From the NCBI GenBank assembly GCA_934725425.1, contig CAKVAX010000004.1, positions 1-64,000 on the forward strand: a stretch of DNA of 64,000 nt, in the 5' to 3' direction. This DNA is from an uncultured Eubacteriales bacterium (GTDB taxonomy: Bacteria > Bacillota > Clostridia > Oscillospirales > Acutalibacteraceae). The translations under genes were made by a program, and so were the position numbers. Positions 9,969 to 18,699 of this stretch are shown here, one piece after another. The notes under the pieces were generated by a model. The model did not search any database and was not told the origin of the DNA. It was given only the letters and a program-made list of their open reading frames with translations. Position 1 is the stretch's first letter. The number at the start of each line of letters is the position of its first letter.

Positions 9969-10040
9969 TATTTTTCTCCTGTAAAATGAATATCTAATTT
10001 TATAAATGAAATAATAAAATCAAAAGGGAGTGATTAACTT

Positions 10041-10487
10041 ATGAACTTAAGCAAAAAAGAATACTCTGAAATGACCGGAAAAAGATGTCCGGCCAGCCCG
10101 ATATGGAAAGATTTATTCTTGGCGTTTGTTTCGGGAGGGCTTATTTGCACTTTAGGGCAAGCTCTTTGCCAGTGTTACATGACATATTTCAGCCTTGATA
10201 AAAAAACCGCTAACACATGGGTATCCATAACTCTTATAGCGCTAAGCTCTTTGCTTACAGCACTTAATTGGTACGGAAAAATCGCAAAATACGCCGGCGC
10301 TGGTACAATCGTCCCTATAACCGGTTTTTCGAATTCAATCACTGCTCCGGCAATAGAATTTAAAAGCGAAGGACAAGTTTTTGGAATCGGAGCAAAAATG
10401 TTCATAATGGCAGGGCCTGTAATAGTATACGGAACGATTGCGTCTATGGTATATGGGGCAATAGTATGGATTTTTCACCTTTATTAG
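10041..10487 (+). CDS. spoVAC: stage V sporulation protein AC
   Basis: Inner-membrane protein of the forespore SpoVA channel, which moves dipicolinic acid in sporulation and germination. The 148 residues contain FVSGGLICTLGQAL, KYAGAGTIVPITGFSNS and GAKMFIMAGPVIVYGT, the family signatures, with about four membrane helices. AAAGGGAGTGA precedes the ATG. It is divergent from the decarboxylase gene. The usual partners spoVAD and spoVAE are not beside it. The 3' end overlaps the end of rlmB by four bases tail to tail. Confidence 0.93.
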   Translation: MNLSKKEYSEMTGKRCPASPIWKDLFLAFVSGGLICTLGQALCQCYMTYFSLDKKTANTWVSITLIALSSLLTALNWYGKIAKYAGAGTIVPITGFSNSITAPAIEFKSEGQVFGIGAKMFIMAGPVIVYGTIASMVYGAIVWIFHLY

Positions 10488-11236
10488 CCTCTTTGGCGCA
10501 TAACTTCATACATTAAAATTCCCGCCGCAACAGAGGCATTAAGAGAATTTATTTTTCCTTTCATGGGCAACGACAAAATAAAATCGCACTTATCTCTGAC
10601 GAGTTTGCTTATGCCCTTACCCTCAGAGCCTATAACCAAAGCTACAGAGCCTTTTAAATCTTGCGACGTATAATTTTCTCCGTCCATATCGGCTCCGTAA
10701 ATCCAAAGGCCTTTAGATTTTAAATATTCGATGGTTGAAGGTATGTTGCTTACTCTTGCAACATTTACGTATTCCAAAGCACCCGCAGACGACTTATCCA
10801 CGGATTCGGTAAGTCCTGCGGCTCTTCTTTTTGGAATAATGATTCCGTGAGCTCCCGCACATTCGGCTGTCCGGATTATAGCGCCCAAGTTATGAGGGTC
10901 TTCGATGCAGTCGGCTATAACTACAAATGGTGGCTCATTTTTTGATTCGGCGTAATTTAAAATTTCTTCAACTGTACAGCATTCTTTCGCTCCTACAAAA
11001 GCAACTACCCCTTGATGAGACTTTCCGCCGGAAATTAAATCCAGAGCTTTCCTGCTCATTTGTTTCAAAATTATTTTGCGTTCTTTGGCTTTGGAAATAA
11101 TAGCCTTTAACGAACCCGTGGCTTCATTCGAGGGCAAACAAGCAATTGAATCTATTACTCTGCCCGATTTCAAGGCCTCCAGAACTGCATTTCTACCAAT
11201 TATGTAATTCCCGTTATTTTCTACTTTATCACGCAA
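10484..11236 (-). CDS. rlmB: 23S rRNA (guanosine-2'-O)-methyltransferase RlmB
   Basis: SPOUT (TrmH family) enzyme that methylates a ribose in 23S rRNA. The N-terminal substrate-binding domain begins IIGRNAVLEAL. The knot motifs follow: DPHNLGAIIRTAECAGAHGI, IGSEGKGI and LPMKGKINSLNASVAAGIL. At 250 residues the length is normal. Start TTG at 11236 after AGGAGATG. It is the last gene of the feo unit, 13 bp after the regulator gene. Confidence 0.93.
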   Translation of the reverse strand: MRDKVENNGNYIIGRNAVLEALKSGRVIDSIACLPSNEATGSLKAIISKAKERKIILKQMSRKALDLISGGKSHQGVVAFVGAKECCTVEEILNYAESKNEPPFVVIADCIEDPHNLGAIIRTAECAGAHGIIIPKRRAAGLTESVDKSSAGALEYVNVARVSNIPSTIEYLKSKGLWIYGADMDGENYTSQDLKGSVALVIGSEGKGISKLVRDKCDFILSLPMKGKINSLNASVAAGILMYEVMRQRG

Positions 11237-11249
11237 GTTTTTACATCTC

Positions 11250-11636
11250 CTAATTAATTTTATTCAAATATTTTTTCATTCCCAGCAAGGTTTCGGCGCT
11301 CAAAACGTGTTCCAGTTTGCAAGCGTCTATTTCTGCCGTGCGTTCATTCACGCCAAGAACTTTATTTATAAATTTACTGAGTATTTTATGTTTTTTATAT
11401 ATTTCTTCAGCCGCTAAAGCCCCTTTTTCGGTAAGAGTTATTTTACCATACTTTTCCTGAATTACCAATTTTTCAGAACGGAGTATTCCGATAGCTTTGG
11501 TAACGCTGGGTTTGGAAATTTTCAGTTCGCGCGAAATATCCGTAATCCCTACTCCTCCGTCACCCTGCTGCAAAATATATATAATTTCTAAATAATCTTC
11601 CAAAGAGGCCGTAAGACAAAGCATACCATCCCTCAC
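11250..11636 (-). CDS. DtxR/MntR-family metal-dependent repressor
   Basis: Winged-helix regulator that represses iron or manganese uptake genes when bound to metal. The 128 residues start with the helix-turn-helix region (LEDYLEIIYILQ; GITDISRELKISKPSVTKAI), followed by a short dimerisation domain with probable ligands in CKLEHVLSAETL. It lacks the SH3-like third domain, as in MntR. The GTG start overlaps the stop codon of the upstream Cys-rich gene (GTGA), but an ATG at 11624 after GAGGGATGG is also possible. Location after feoAB suggests it controls that operon. Confidence 0.88.
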   Translation of the reverse strand: MRDGMLCLTASLEDYLEIIYILQQGDGGVGITDISRELKISKPSVTKAIGILRSEKLVIQEKYGKITLTEKGALAAEEIYKKHKILSKFINKVLGVNERTAEIDACKLEHVLSAETLLGMKKYLNKIN

Positions 11637-11788
11637 TTTTTAAATTTTTTACAGTTGTTTGAAAACGGACAGTTTTTACATCCGCTGCAACATGATTTGC
11701 CTTTTTTCTTTGATTTATGCATCTTAATTACCGCAAATACAATTATCAAAAGCAGTATACTAAGAGCAATTATATCCGTTATATTCAT
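11633..11788 (-). CDS. FeoB-associated Cys-rich membrane protein
   Basis: Short protein of 51 residues beginning MNITDIIALSILLLIIVFAV, a single membrane helix, followed by a basic stretch and the cluster CCSGCKNCPFSNNC. This matches the FeoB-associated Cys-rich family found next to feoB in Firmicutes, probably helping ferrous iron transport at the inner face of the membrane. It starts 17 bp after feoAB with AGGAGATAAA upstream and overlaps the regulator gene by four bases. Confidence 0.85.
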   Translation of the reverse strand: MNITDIIALSILLLIIVFAVIKMHKSKKKGKSCCSGCKNCPFSNNCKKFKK

Positions 11789-11805
11789 TTTATCTCCTTA
11801 TTTTT

Positions 11806-14169
11806 TTAAATTTTTACACATTTGAAAATCAAGCTCAAAATCTGGAACGTAAGCGCCGAGAATAAATATGCGATAAATAATTGATACACAATAAAAATAA
11901 TTGTTAATTTAAGATTTTTAAGTTCCTTGTTTATTGCAGAAATTGCCGCTATACAAGGGGTATACAAAAGCGCAAAAACCATAAACGCAACGGCACTGCA
12001 AATCGGGAACACTTCTTTTAGTATATCGCTGAGTTCGCCCAAATTTTCTGCTCCATATAGAACGGAAAATGTACTTACAATAGATTCTTTCGCCATTACT
12101 CCTGTAAGAAGGGCTACTCCGGATTTCCAATCTCCAAAACCGCAAAGTGAAAAAATCGGTGCAATGGCTCCTCCTATTGACGCCAAAATACTTTTCGAAT
12201 TATCGCTAACCAAATTAAGCCTAAAGTCAAACGACTGCAAAAACCAAACTACAACCGTTGCTATCAATATAACTGTCCCGGCACGCTCAACGAAATCTTT
12301 CGTTCGGTCCCAAACACTAAGCCAAACATTTTTAGCTGACGGCAATTTATATTCCGGCATTTCCATTATGAACGGAGATTGATCGCCTTTAAAAAGATTA
12401 TCTTTGAACAAAAGCGCCGTAAATATCGCCGTGAAAATTCCCAAAAGGTACAGAGAAAAGATAGCTATAGTCTGATGATCCGGGAAAAATGCAGACGCAA
12501 AAAGCAGATATACAGGCAATTTAGCGCTACAGGACATAAACGGAACCAGAAAAATTGTTAGATTTTTATCTTTTTTATTTTCCAATATTTTGGTACCCAT
12601 AACAGCCGGAACACTACATCCAAAGCCCATAATCAAGGGAACGAACGCTTTGCCCGAAAGCCCTATTCTCCTGAACGGTTTATCCATTATGAAAGCGGCT
12701 CTGGCCATGTATCCGCAGTCCTCCAAAATAGAAAGCAAGAAAAACAAAAGTATTACTTGCGGCAAAAAAGAAATAACTGAACCTACTCCGTCTATAACAG
12801 CGTCCAAAATTAAACTTTTACACCATGCGGAAGCACCAAAATATTCCAAAATGTTTTGAGCCAACATATGAATATTTCCATTTACAAATCTTTCGCAAAG
12901 ATACTTGAGAAAAGTTCCAAACGGTCCGAAAGTTATATAAAAAATCGAAAGAATAAAAATCAAAAAGCATGGAATGGAAGTATATTTTCCCGTTAAAATT
13001 TTATCAACTTTATCAGAGAAGGACAACTTTTCAGAGCTACCGAGATTTTTTACAACACGGGAACAAATACCGCAGGTATATTTATATCTTTCGTCCGGAA
13101 TTATAATATCTTGCTCTTTATCATAAAGCACACTTATATAACTGCGAATCTTACTTATTTTATCCAAATCTTTATCTGAAATTCCAAGTTCCTTAATTAC
13201 ATAAGGGTCATTTTCAAAAACTTTAACAATATTAAATCTGTTATGTACCTTAAATTCCGAATCTTTATTGATAATCAAATCCATTTTTGAAAATGCTTTT
13301 TCAATTTCAGGAGAATAAATATTCAATTTTCTTCTCAGTCTGCTTCTGTCTTTGGACATTGACGAAATTTTAGATATAAGCATATCGATGCCCTGGTTTT
13401 TGCCCGCAGATATAGGAACGACCACTACTCCAAGCTCTTTTTCAAGCATTTTATAATCTATAATTTTTCCTTTGCTAAGGAGTAAATCGGTCATATTAAG
13501 AGCCAAAATCATCCTGCAATCAAGCTCCAAGAGCTGAGTTGTTAAATAAAGGCCACGTTCAAGGTTCGTTGCATCAATTATATTTACAATCAAATCAGGG
13601 GATTCTTTGAACAAATATTCCCTTGTTACAATTTCCTCCGGAGAATATGGCGACAGTGAATAAATACCCGGCAAATCCACTATGTCAATTTTCTTTTCGA
13701 TATTTTTAATTGTACCCTCTTTGCGTTCTACGGTTACGCCGGGCCAGTTTCCAACATATTGATAACTTCCTGTTAAATTATTAAACAGAGTAGTTTTTCC
13801 GCTATTGGGATTCCCTATTAACGCCACTGTAAAATCTTTTTTGCCGGAATCACTTGCGGGGAAATTTAAAAAAGGAACTATTTTTTTATCTTCTGCCTGA
13901 ACTTTATACTTGGAATAATCTTTTAAATATTCTTCGGCATCATTTTCGCTGTCAAATAATTGTATAGCTTCGGCTTCTGATTTCCTGATACTGAGGTCAT
14001 AACCGTGAATATTAATTTGAATAGGGTCGCCGAGTGGAGCATACTTCACCACCTTCACGAGAGTACCGGGAGTAATTCCCATATCAATCATACGCCTTCT
14101 TAGAGTACCGCTGCTGCCGATTTTTTTAATCACAGCCTTCTTATTGACAGGTAATTCGCTAAGATTCAT
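11806..14169 (-). CDS. feoB: FeoA-FeoB fusion, ferrous iron transporter
   Basis: GTP-dependent Fe2+ uptake protein of the cytoplasmic membrane. Residues 1-75 are a FeoA SH3-like domain (MNLSELPVNKKAVIKKI; DMGITPGTLVKVVKYAPLG). The FeoB G domain follows: G1 GNPNSGKTT, G3 DLPGIYS and G4 NMTD. The membrane part has the gate motif GFGCSVPAVMGTKILENKKD and a second such motif later (LLTGVMAKESIVS). Length 787 suits a fusion. The upstream promoter carries a possible metal-regulator site, and the partner Cys-rich protein and regulator lie downstream. Confidence 0.95.
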   Translation of the reverse strand: MNLSELPVNKKAVIKKIGSSGTLRRRMIDMGITPGTLVKVVKYAPLGDPIQINIHGYDLSIRKSEAEAIQLFDSENDAEEYLKDYSKYKVQAEDKKIVPFLNFPASDSGKKDFTVALIGNPNSGKTTLFNNLTGSYQYVGNWPGVTVERKEGTIKNIEKKIDIVDLPGIYSLSPYSPEEIVTREYLFKESPDLIVNIIDATNLERGLYLTTQLLELDCRMILALNMTDLLLSKGKIIDYKMLEKELGVVVVPISAGKNQGIDMLISKISSMSKDRSRLRRKLNIYSPEIEKAFSKMDLIINKDSEFKVHNRFNIVKVFENDPYVIKELGISDKDLDKISKIRSYISVLYDKEQDIIIPDERYKYTCGICSRVVKNLGSSEKLSFSDKVDKILTGKYTSIPCFLIFILSIFYITFGPFGTFLKYLCERFVNGNIHMLAQNILEYFGASAWCKSLILDAVIDGVGSVISFLPQVILLFFLLSILEDCGYMARAAFIMDKPFRRIGLSGKAFVPLIMGFGCSVPAVMGTKILENKKDKNLTIFLVPFMSCSAKLPVYLLFASAFFPDHQTIAIFSLYLLGIFTAIFTALLFKDNLFKGDQSPFIMEMPEYKLPSAKNVWLSVWDRTKDFVERAGTVILIATVVVWFLQSFDFRLNLVSDNSKSILASIGGAIAPIFSLCGFGDWKSGVALLTGVMAKESIVSTFSVLYGAENLGELSDILKEVFPICSAVAFMVFALLYTPCIAAISAINKELKNLKLTIIFIVYQLFIAYLFSALTFQILSLIFKCVKI

Positions 14170-14244
14170 TATTTTACACCACCTGATTTTTCAAAACGAG
14201 TCATATTTTACTTCTTAAGATAAATATATATTATTATATTTTTT

Positions 14245-14273
14245 ATTATAATATATTTTTTGAAAAAAGTAAA
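14245..14273 (-). promoter_or_regulatory. feo promoter with possible metal-repressor half-site
   Basis: Minus strand: -35 TTTACT (14268-14273) and -10 TATAAT (14245-14250) are 17 bases apart. Directly upstream and partly overlapping the -35 is GTTAGCCTGGGTTTAC. Its GTTAGCCT part equals one half of the DtxR/IdeR box consensus, while the other half does not fit. The operator role is inference. Confidence 0.5.
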
Positions 14274-14378
14274 CCCAGGCTAACTTTTTTGAAAATATTT
14301 ACAGATTAAAATTTATACAGTGAATAAAAATCCCGAAAACTGATAATTATTTATATACATATAAAAATCAAAAGGAAC

Positions 14379-14636
14379 GTGAAAACTTTGAAAAATTTTT
14401 TGAAAAAAATTGAAACAAAAAGAAAAAAACTTGTGGAAGAAAAATTAATCCTCAAAAAGAGAAACGAACTCATAGACGAAATAAAAGATGTGTGCATGGA
14501 AATCGAAGAAACGAACATGTGGTTTCAAATGGAAAAAGACAGCGATTTAATAGAGGCGTGCATACACAGGAGAGAGTTTTTATATGCACGATATCGGTAT
14601 TTAATAAATCAGATAAAATTGGATAAGATATCCTAA
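14379..14636 (+). CDS. yaaL: YaaL-like DUF2508 protein
   Basis: Small cytoplasmic, highly charged, helical protein of unknown function. The region MWFQMEKDSDLIEACIHRREFLYARYRYLI is the DUF2508 signature. It lies just before bofA, as yaaL does in Bacillus. The start is GTG at 14379, only three bases after AAAGGAA; TTG at 14388 would have more normal spacing, so the first three residues are uncertain. Confidence 0.8.
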   Translation: MKTLKNFLKKIETKRKKLVEEKLILKKRNELIDEIKDVCMEIEETNMWFQMEKDSDLIEACIHRREFLYARYRYLINQIKLDKIS

Positions 14637-14651
14637 AAGCGAGGAATGAAA

Positions 14652-14915
14652 ATGACTAATCATTTACTTATTTTAACAGCATTATCTACTTTAGTATTTT
14701 TATTTATTGTGCATTTGATAATAAAAAGCCCAAAGCCTCTTTTAAAAGCTTTGGGTTCGCCAATAAGCGGAATTTTAGGGCTTGGATTTTTAAATTTTAT
14801 CAATAATTTTACAGGGCTGAGCGTGCCGCTAAATTTAATGAGTATCACAACTGCTTCTGTTTTAGGGATTCCCGGAGTAGGACTTATGACAATTTTAAAT
14901 TCAATGTTTTCGTAA
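14652..14915 (+). CDS. bofA: BofA-family protein (pro-sigma-K processing inhibitor)
   Basis: Membrane protein which in Bacillus holds back SpoIVFB so that sigma-K is activated only after a forespore signal. Two hydrophobic segments are visible (LLILTALSTLVFLFIVHLII and LGIPGVGLMTIL), with the family motif ISGILGLGFLNFIN between them. ATG at 14652 is 6 bases after GAGGA and is preferred over the in-frame ATG at 14646 that touches the ribosome site. It is paired with yaaL, 15 bp upstream. Confidence 0.82.
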   Translation: MTNHLLILTALSTLVFLFIVHLIIKSPKPLLKALGSPISGILGLGFLNFINNFTGLSVPLNLMSITTASVLGIPGVGLMTILNSMFS

Positions 14916-14947
14916 AATAGTATAGCTTTGCAAATTCTAATACATAT

Positions 14948-15592
14948 TTAAATATCCCGGTCTTTTATGTGCTTTATTTTATTTAAATCTCCGCTGCACA
15001 ACGAATCCATATTTTTAAATATTTTTTCGGAGTCCCAATCCCACCATTTGAGATTTAATAAATATTCAGTCAGCTCTTTGTCGAATCGAGGTCTAATTTT
15101 CCGGCAGGGGTTTCCGCCCACGATGCAATAAGGAGGAACATCTTTTGAGACAAGAGAATTTGCTCCGATAATTGCTCCGTCTCCAATATGCACGCCCGGC
15201 ATAACGGTAACATTCTGACCTATCCACACATCATTTCCGACCACCGTATCGCCCTTAAGCGGTAAATCTTCAAGAGACGGTGTGAATTTTTCCCATCCGC
15301 CACCCATAATGTTGAATGGGTATGTCGTGACGCTATTCATTCTATGATTTGCACCGTTCATTATGAATTCAATTCCTTTAGCAATGGCGCAAAATTTCCC
15401 TATGATAAGTTTATCTCCCAAAAATTCATAATGATGAGTAACGTGCTCTTCGAATTTTTCGGCACCGTTTACGTCGTCGTAATAAGTGTAATCTCCTACG
15501 ATGATATTCGGGCGAGTGATTACATTTTTTATATAAACTATTTGTTTTATATTTTCATTCGGGTAAATACTGTTCGGATTGGGGCCTGTCAT
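14948..15592 (-). CDS. Vat-family O-acetyltransferase
   Basis: Left-handed beta-helix acetyltransferase resembling streptogramin A acetyltransferases (Vat) along the whole chain: GPNPNSIYP at the start, IIVGDYTYYD, GKFCAIAKGIEFIMNGANHRM with the likely catalytic His83, YPFNIMGGGWEK, GDTVVGNDVWIGQNVTVMPG and the carboxyl LLNLKWWDWDSEKI. Length 214 is typical. Whether it modifies an antibiotic is unknown; many chromosomal members have no tested substrate. Single gene, start after AGGAGATTACTTT. Confidence 0.87.
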   Translation of the reverse strand: MTGPNPNSIYPNENIKQIVYIKNVITRPNIIVGDYTYYDDVNGAEKFEEHVTHHYEFLGDKLIIGKFCAIAKGIEFIMNGANHRMNSVTTYPFNIMGGGWEKFTPSLEDLPLKGDTVVGNDVWIGQNVTVMPGVHIGDGAIIGANSLVSKDVPPYCIVGGNPCRKIRPRFDKELTEYLLNLKWWDWDSEKIFKNMDSLCSGDLNKIKHIKDRDI

Positions 15593-15671
15593 AAAGTAAT
15601 CTCCTCCTATATTAGATAATTTTTATTTAAAAAATGAGCAATTCATACTTGAATTGCCCATAATTTGCATG

Positions 15672-17189
15672 TTATTGATCGCTCGGGAGTGGCTTCATTG
15701 TCGGGAAAAGAAGCACGTCACGTATAGAGGGGCTATCGGTAAGGAGCATAACCAAGCGGTCTATTCCTATTCCCAATCCACCTGTAGGCGGCATACCGTG
15801 CTCAAGAGCAGTTACGAAATCTTCGTCAATGATATTAGCTTCGTCGTCACCGGCATCTCTTAATTCCATTTGATGTTTAAATCTTTCACGCTGATCTATT
15901 GGGTCATTTAGCTCCGAATACGCATTTGCAAGTTCACGTTGAGTAACGAAGAATTCAAATCTTTCAACAAGATACGGTGCATCCGGTTTTCTTTTTGTGA
16001 GCGGAGAAACTTCCACGGGATAATCGCAAATGAAAGTCGGTTGAACTAGTTTATCTTCTACTTTTTCTTCAAAAGTTCTGTTTAAAATGTCTCCCCAAGT
16101 ATCTGTGGATTTATACTCTATGCCTAAAGATTTTGCAACTTCGATTGATTTATCCAAGTCGCCTCTGAATTCCAAGAAATCAATTCCGGTGTATTTTTTT
16201 ACCGCTTCAAGCATAGTGAGGCGTTCAAAAGGCTTAGAGAGGTCTATTTCTACTCCTTGATATTCTATTACTTCTGTGCCGTTTGCTGCCATAGAGCAAC
16301 TTCTGATTAATTCTTCGGTTAAATCCATCATCTTTTTGTAATCAGAATATGCTTCATATATTTCTATTGTAGTAAATTCAGGGTTATGGCGCGTGGACAT
16401 GCCTTCATTTCTGAAAAGGCGCCCCATTTCGTAAACTCTGTTCATACCACCTACTATCAAGCGCTTTAAATAGAGCTCGGGAGCAATTCTTAAATACAAA
16501 TCCATGTCCAAAGTATTATGATGAGTAATAAACGGTTTTGCAGCTGCTCCGCCCGCTATAACATTGAGGATAGGAGTTTCAACTTCTGTAAAATCTTTGT
16601 CATCAAGATAATTTCTAATAGCTTTTATAATTTTACTTCTTTTTATAAAAGTTTGTTTAATTTCGGGTGAAGAAATCAGATCCAAGTATCTTTGACGATA
16701 ACGAGTATCCGTGTCTTTTAATCCGTGGAATTTTTCAGGCAAAGGTAAAAATGATTTCGAAAGAAGTGTAATTTCTTTGGTATGGATTGAAATTTCACCT
16801 CTTCTGGTCTTAAATACGTATCCTTTCAATCCAACGATATCTCCTATGTCCCAAAGGGCCATTTCTTTGTATTTTTCTTCTCCGATATCATCTATTTTAA
16901 GGTAAATTTGAATTTTCCCTGTGCCGTCAAGGATATCCATGAAAGAAGCTTTACCCATATCGCGTCTGCTTACTATTCTTCCTGCTATTGAAACATCTTT
17001 GCCTTCAAAATTTTCAAAATCGGATTTTATTTCAGCGGAATCACTTGTGCAGTCGTATGAAGTTATTTCAAACGGATTTTTGCCTTCTTCTTTCAGCTTT
17101 TCGAATTTATTATATCTTATTTTAATTAAATCGTTTTCTTCCTGCGAAGACAAAGCTTCGTTAATTTCAGATTCTGTTTTATTACTCAT
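15672..17189 (-). CDS. lysS: lysyl-tRNA synthetase, class II
   Basis: Charges tRNA-Lys. The N-terminal OB-fold anticodon-binding domain lies at about residues 55-150 (VSIAGRIVSRRDMGKASFMDI). The class II motifs follow: VETPILNVIAGGAAAKPF, FRNEGMSTRHNPEFT and GGLGIGIDRLVMLLTD. I chose ATG at 17189, nine bases after GAGGA, over the TTG at 17198 that touches the ribosome site, giving 505 residues. It follows greA with an 18-base gap and shares its promoter. Confidence 0.96.
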   Translation of the reverse strand: MSNKTESEINEALSSQEENDLIKIRYNKFEKLKEEGKNPFEITSYDCTSDSAEIKSDFENFEGKDVSIAGRIVSRRDMGKASFMDILDGTGKIQIYLKIDDIGEEKYKEMALWDIGDIVGLKGYVFKTRRGEISIHTKEITLLSKSFLPLPEKFHGLKDTDTRYRQRYLDLISSPEIKQTFIKRSKIIKAIRNYLDDKDFTEVETPILNVIAGGAAAKPFITHHNTLDMDLYLRIAPELYLKRLIVGGMNRVYEMGRLFRNEGMSTRHNPEFTTIEIYEAYSDYKKMMDLTEELIRSCSMAANGTEVIEYQGVEIDLSKPFERLTMLEAVKKYTGIDFLEFRGDLDKSIEVAKSLGIEYKSTDTWGDILNRTFEEKVEDKLVQPTFICDYPVEVSPLTKRKPDAPYLVERFEFFVTQRELANAYSELNDPIDQRERFKHQMELRDAGDDEANIIDEDFVTALEHGMPPTGGLGIGIDRLVMLLTDSPSIRDVLLFPTMKPLPSDQ

Positions 17190-17207
17190 CGCAATCAATC
17201 CTCACTT

Positions 17208-17681
17208 TTATTTATATATCTCCACTATTTTATACACACATTCTCCACCGGGAGTTAAAAATCTAACGGTTTCGCCCTCTTTGTGGCCGAGTAACGCTGC
17301 CCCTACAGGAGATTCGTCAGAAATTCTTCCTTCTCTCGGATCGGCTTCACTGGAGCCTACAATTCTATAGTCTACCACTTCATCAAAATTCATATCATGA
17401 ACTTTAACTTTGGAGCCGACATGAATTATGTCTGTGCTGAGTTCATGCTCGTTTATAAGCTTTACATTTTTAAGCATAGCTTCTATTTCAAGAATTCTGG
17501 CTTCCATAATTGCTTGTTCGTTTTTAGCTTCGTCATATTCACTGTTTTCGGACAAGTCTCCGAAAGAAAGAGCAACTTTTATTTTTTCGGCTACTTCTTT
17601 TCTTTTTACGGTTTTTAAATTTTCAAGTTCACTTTCAAGATTTTTAAGACCTTCTTCTGTAAGAATAATCTGTTTAGACAC
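17208..17681 (-). CDS. greA: transcription elongation factor GreA
   Basis: Rescues backtracked RNA polymerase by stimulating transcript cleavage. The 157 residues comprise an N-terminal coiled coil (LTEEGLKNLESELENLK; DLSENSEYDEAKNEQ with the acidic tip residues) and a C-terminal FKBP-like domain (SPVGAALLGHKEGETVRFLTPGG). GTG start after ATGGAGTG. First gene of greA-lysS, preceded by a promoter and a long leader hairpin. Confidence 0.96.
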   Translation of the reverse strand: MSKQIILTEEGLKNLESELENLKTVKRKEVAEKIKVALSFGDLSENSEYDEAKNEQAIMEARILEIEAMLKNVKLINEHELSTDIIHVGSKVKVHDMNFDEVVDYRIVGSSEADPREGRISDESPVGAALLGHKEGETVRFLTPGGECVYKIVEIYK

Positions 17682-17726
17682 TTTAAATCACTCCATATAA
17701 ATTACTAATATTAAATCATATGCGTT

Positions 17727-17753
17727 CCCTCCGGAGGCATTCATTCCGGAGGG
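17727..17753 (-). promoter_or_regulatory. leader hairpin upstream of greA
   Basis: The 9-bp perfect inverted repeat CCCTCCGGA/TCCGGAGGG with a 9-base loop lies in the greA transcript, about 35 bases downstream of the likely transcription start. No T-run follows on either strand, so it is not a standard terminator. It may affect mRNA stability or translation. Confidence 0.5.
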
Positions 17754-17794
17754 AATATTTAAATATATTCACTATACTATATCTTAACAAATAA

Positions 17795-17824
17795 ATTATA
17801 TGAAATAAAACATATAAATGTCAA
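17795..17824 (-). promoter_or_regulatory. promoter of greA-lysS
   Basis: Minus strand: TTGACA (17819-17824) and TATAAT (17795-17800), both consensus, are 18 bases apart, giving a leader of roughly 100 bases before greA. Confidence 0.75.
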
Positions 17825-17850
17825 GCTCCGGAGGGAAAATAATATCAGGT

Positions 17851-18507
17851 TTAAGACTCCGGAAGTTTGCAAAAATCTAAATTCCCGGCGCATGAATACA
17901 CTCGGGGAACTTTTCCGACAATCACAGTTTCAGATACCAAAATCTCATCATCTGATTCGCTTGTGCAAGTACTGCCGGGGATTGTGACGCATATTTTCGT
18001 ATGAATATTTACGTATATTTGATGAATTGTCTGATTAATTCCGGCATTTGAAAACTTATTGTTAAAATTTGTAAAAACATTTCCTGCGATGGATATTTTC
18101 ATAGGGACTTTGGGGCCTTTACCGTTTAAGATTTCAAATCCCGACAACGTACCAAGAGATATCCAAAATGTTTTTTCTTTGAAATTAATAATTTTATCTT
18201 GAATAAGTGAAGCTATGTGAGATTTTAAAAAATTAATTTTTTTCATGTCGGTATAGATAGCGCTGATTTCATTTTTTTCATTTCTTTCCACTTTAGTAAT
18301 TTGAGAGTAAATATCGTCTGAATTTTCCATATCTTCCACTATGGAAGAATTTATAAAATCGGACATGATATATTTTGCTTTGCCGGTGGCCACGCTTTGC
18401 GCCACGGGGGTAAACTTGCAGTTCATACCCACTGCCATTCCTATTAAAATCACCAAAACAATCATAAATCTTAATTTTCTTTTACGGGATAAAATTTTAT
18501 TCGGCAT
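17851..18507 (-). CDS. yunB: sporulation protein YunB
   Basis: Sigma-E-type sporulation protein of the mother cell in Bacillus; its molecular role is unknown. An N-terminal membrane anchor (FMIVLVILIGMAVGM) is followed by the family pattern: GKAKYIMSDFINSSI, KKINFLKSHIASLI, SLGTLSGFEILNGKGPKVPM and the Asn-rich INQTIHQIYVNIHTKI. ATG at 18507 stands 7 bases after GGGAGGT, better than the upstream in-frame ATG. At 218 residues it is slightly shorter than Bacillus YunB, with an unusual Cys-containing tail. Confidence 0.85.
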   Translation of the reverse strand: MPNKILSRKRKLRFMIVLVILIGMAVGMNCKFTPVAQSVATGKAKYIMSDFINSSIVEDMENSDDIYSQITKVERNEKNEISAIYTDMKKINFLKSHIASLIQDKIINFKEKTFWISLGTLSGFEILNGKGPKVPMKISIAGNVFTNFNNKFSNAGINQTIHQIYVNIHTKICVTIPGSTCTSESDDEILVSETVIVGKVPRVYSCAGNLDFCKLPES

Positions 18508-18699
18508 AGTTTTACCTCCCATAAAAAGATTTTACTATTAATTTATCCAAACAAGATGTTTTATGTGATTTTTAGAAAATAATGTAATAAAAAAATCAAA
18601 TTATCTCCTATCGTAACCAAAAGAAATTTGGGGAAAATACTATAAGAGCAACAAAATTGCTTGTTAATTTAATAATCAAAAAGTAAAGGAGGACTCATT

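Noticed and set aside
17727..17753. Terminator of yunB
   Set aside because: The greA promoter lies between yunB and this hairpin and there is no T-run after it.
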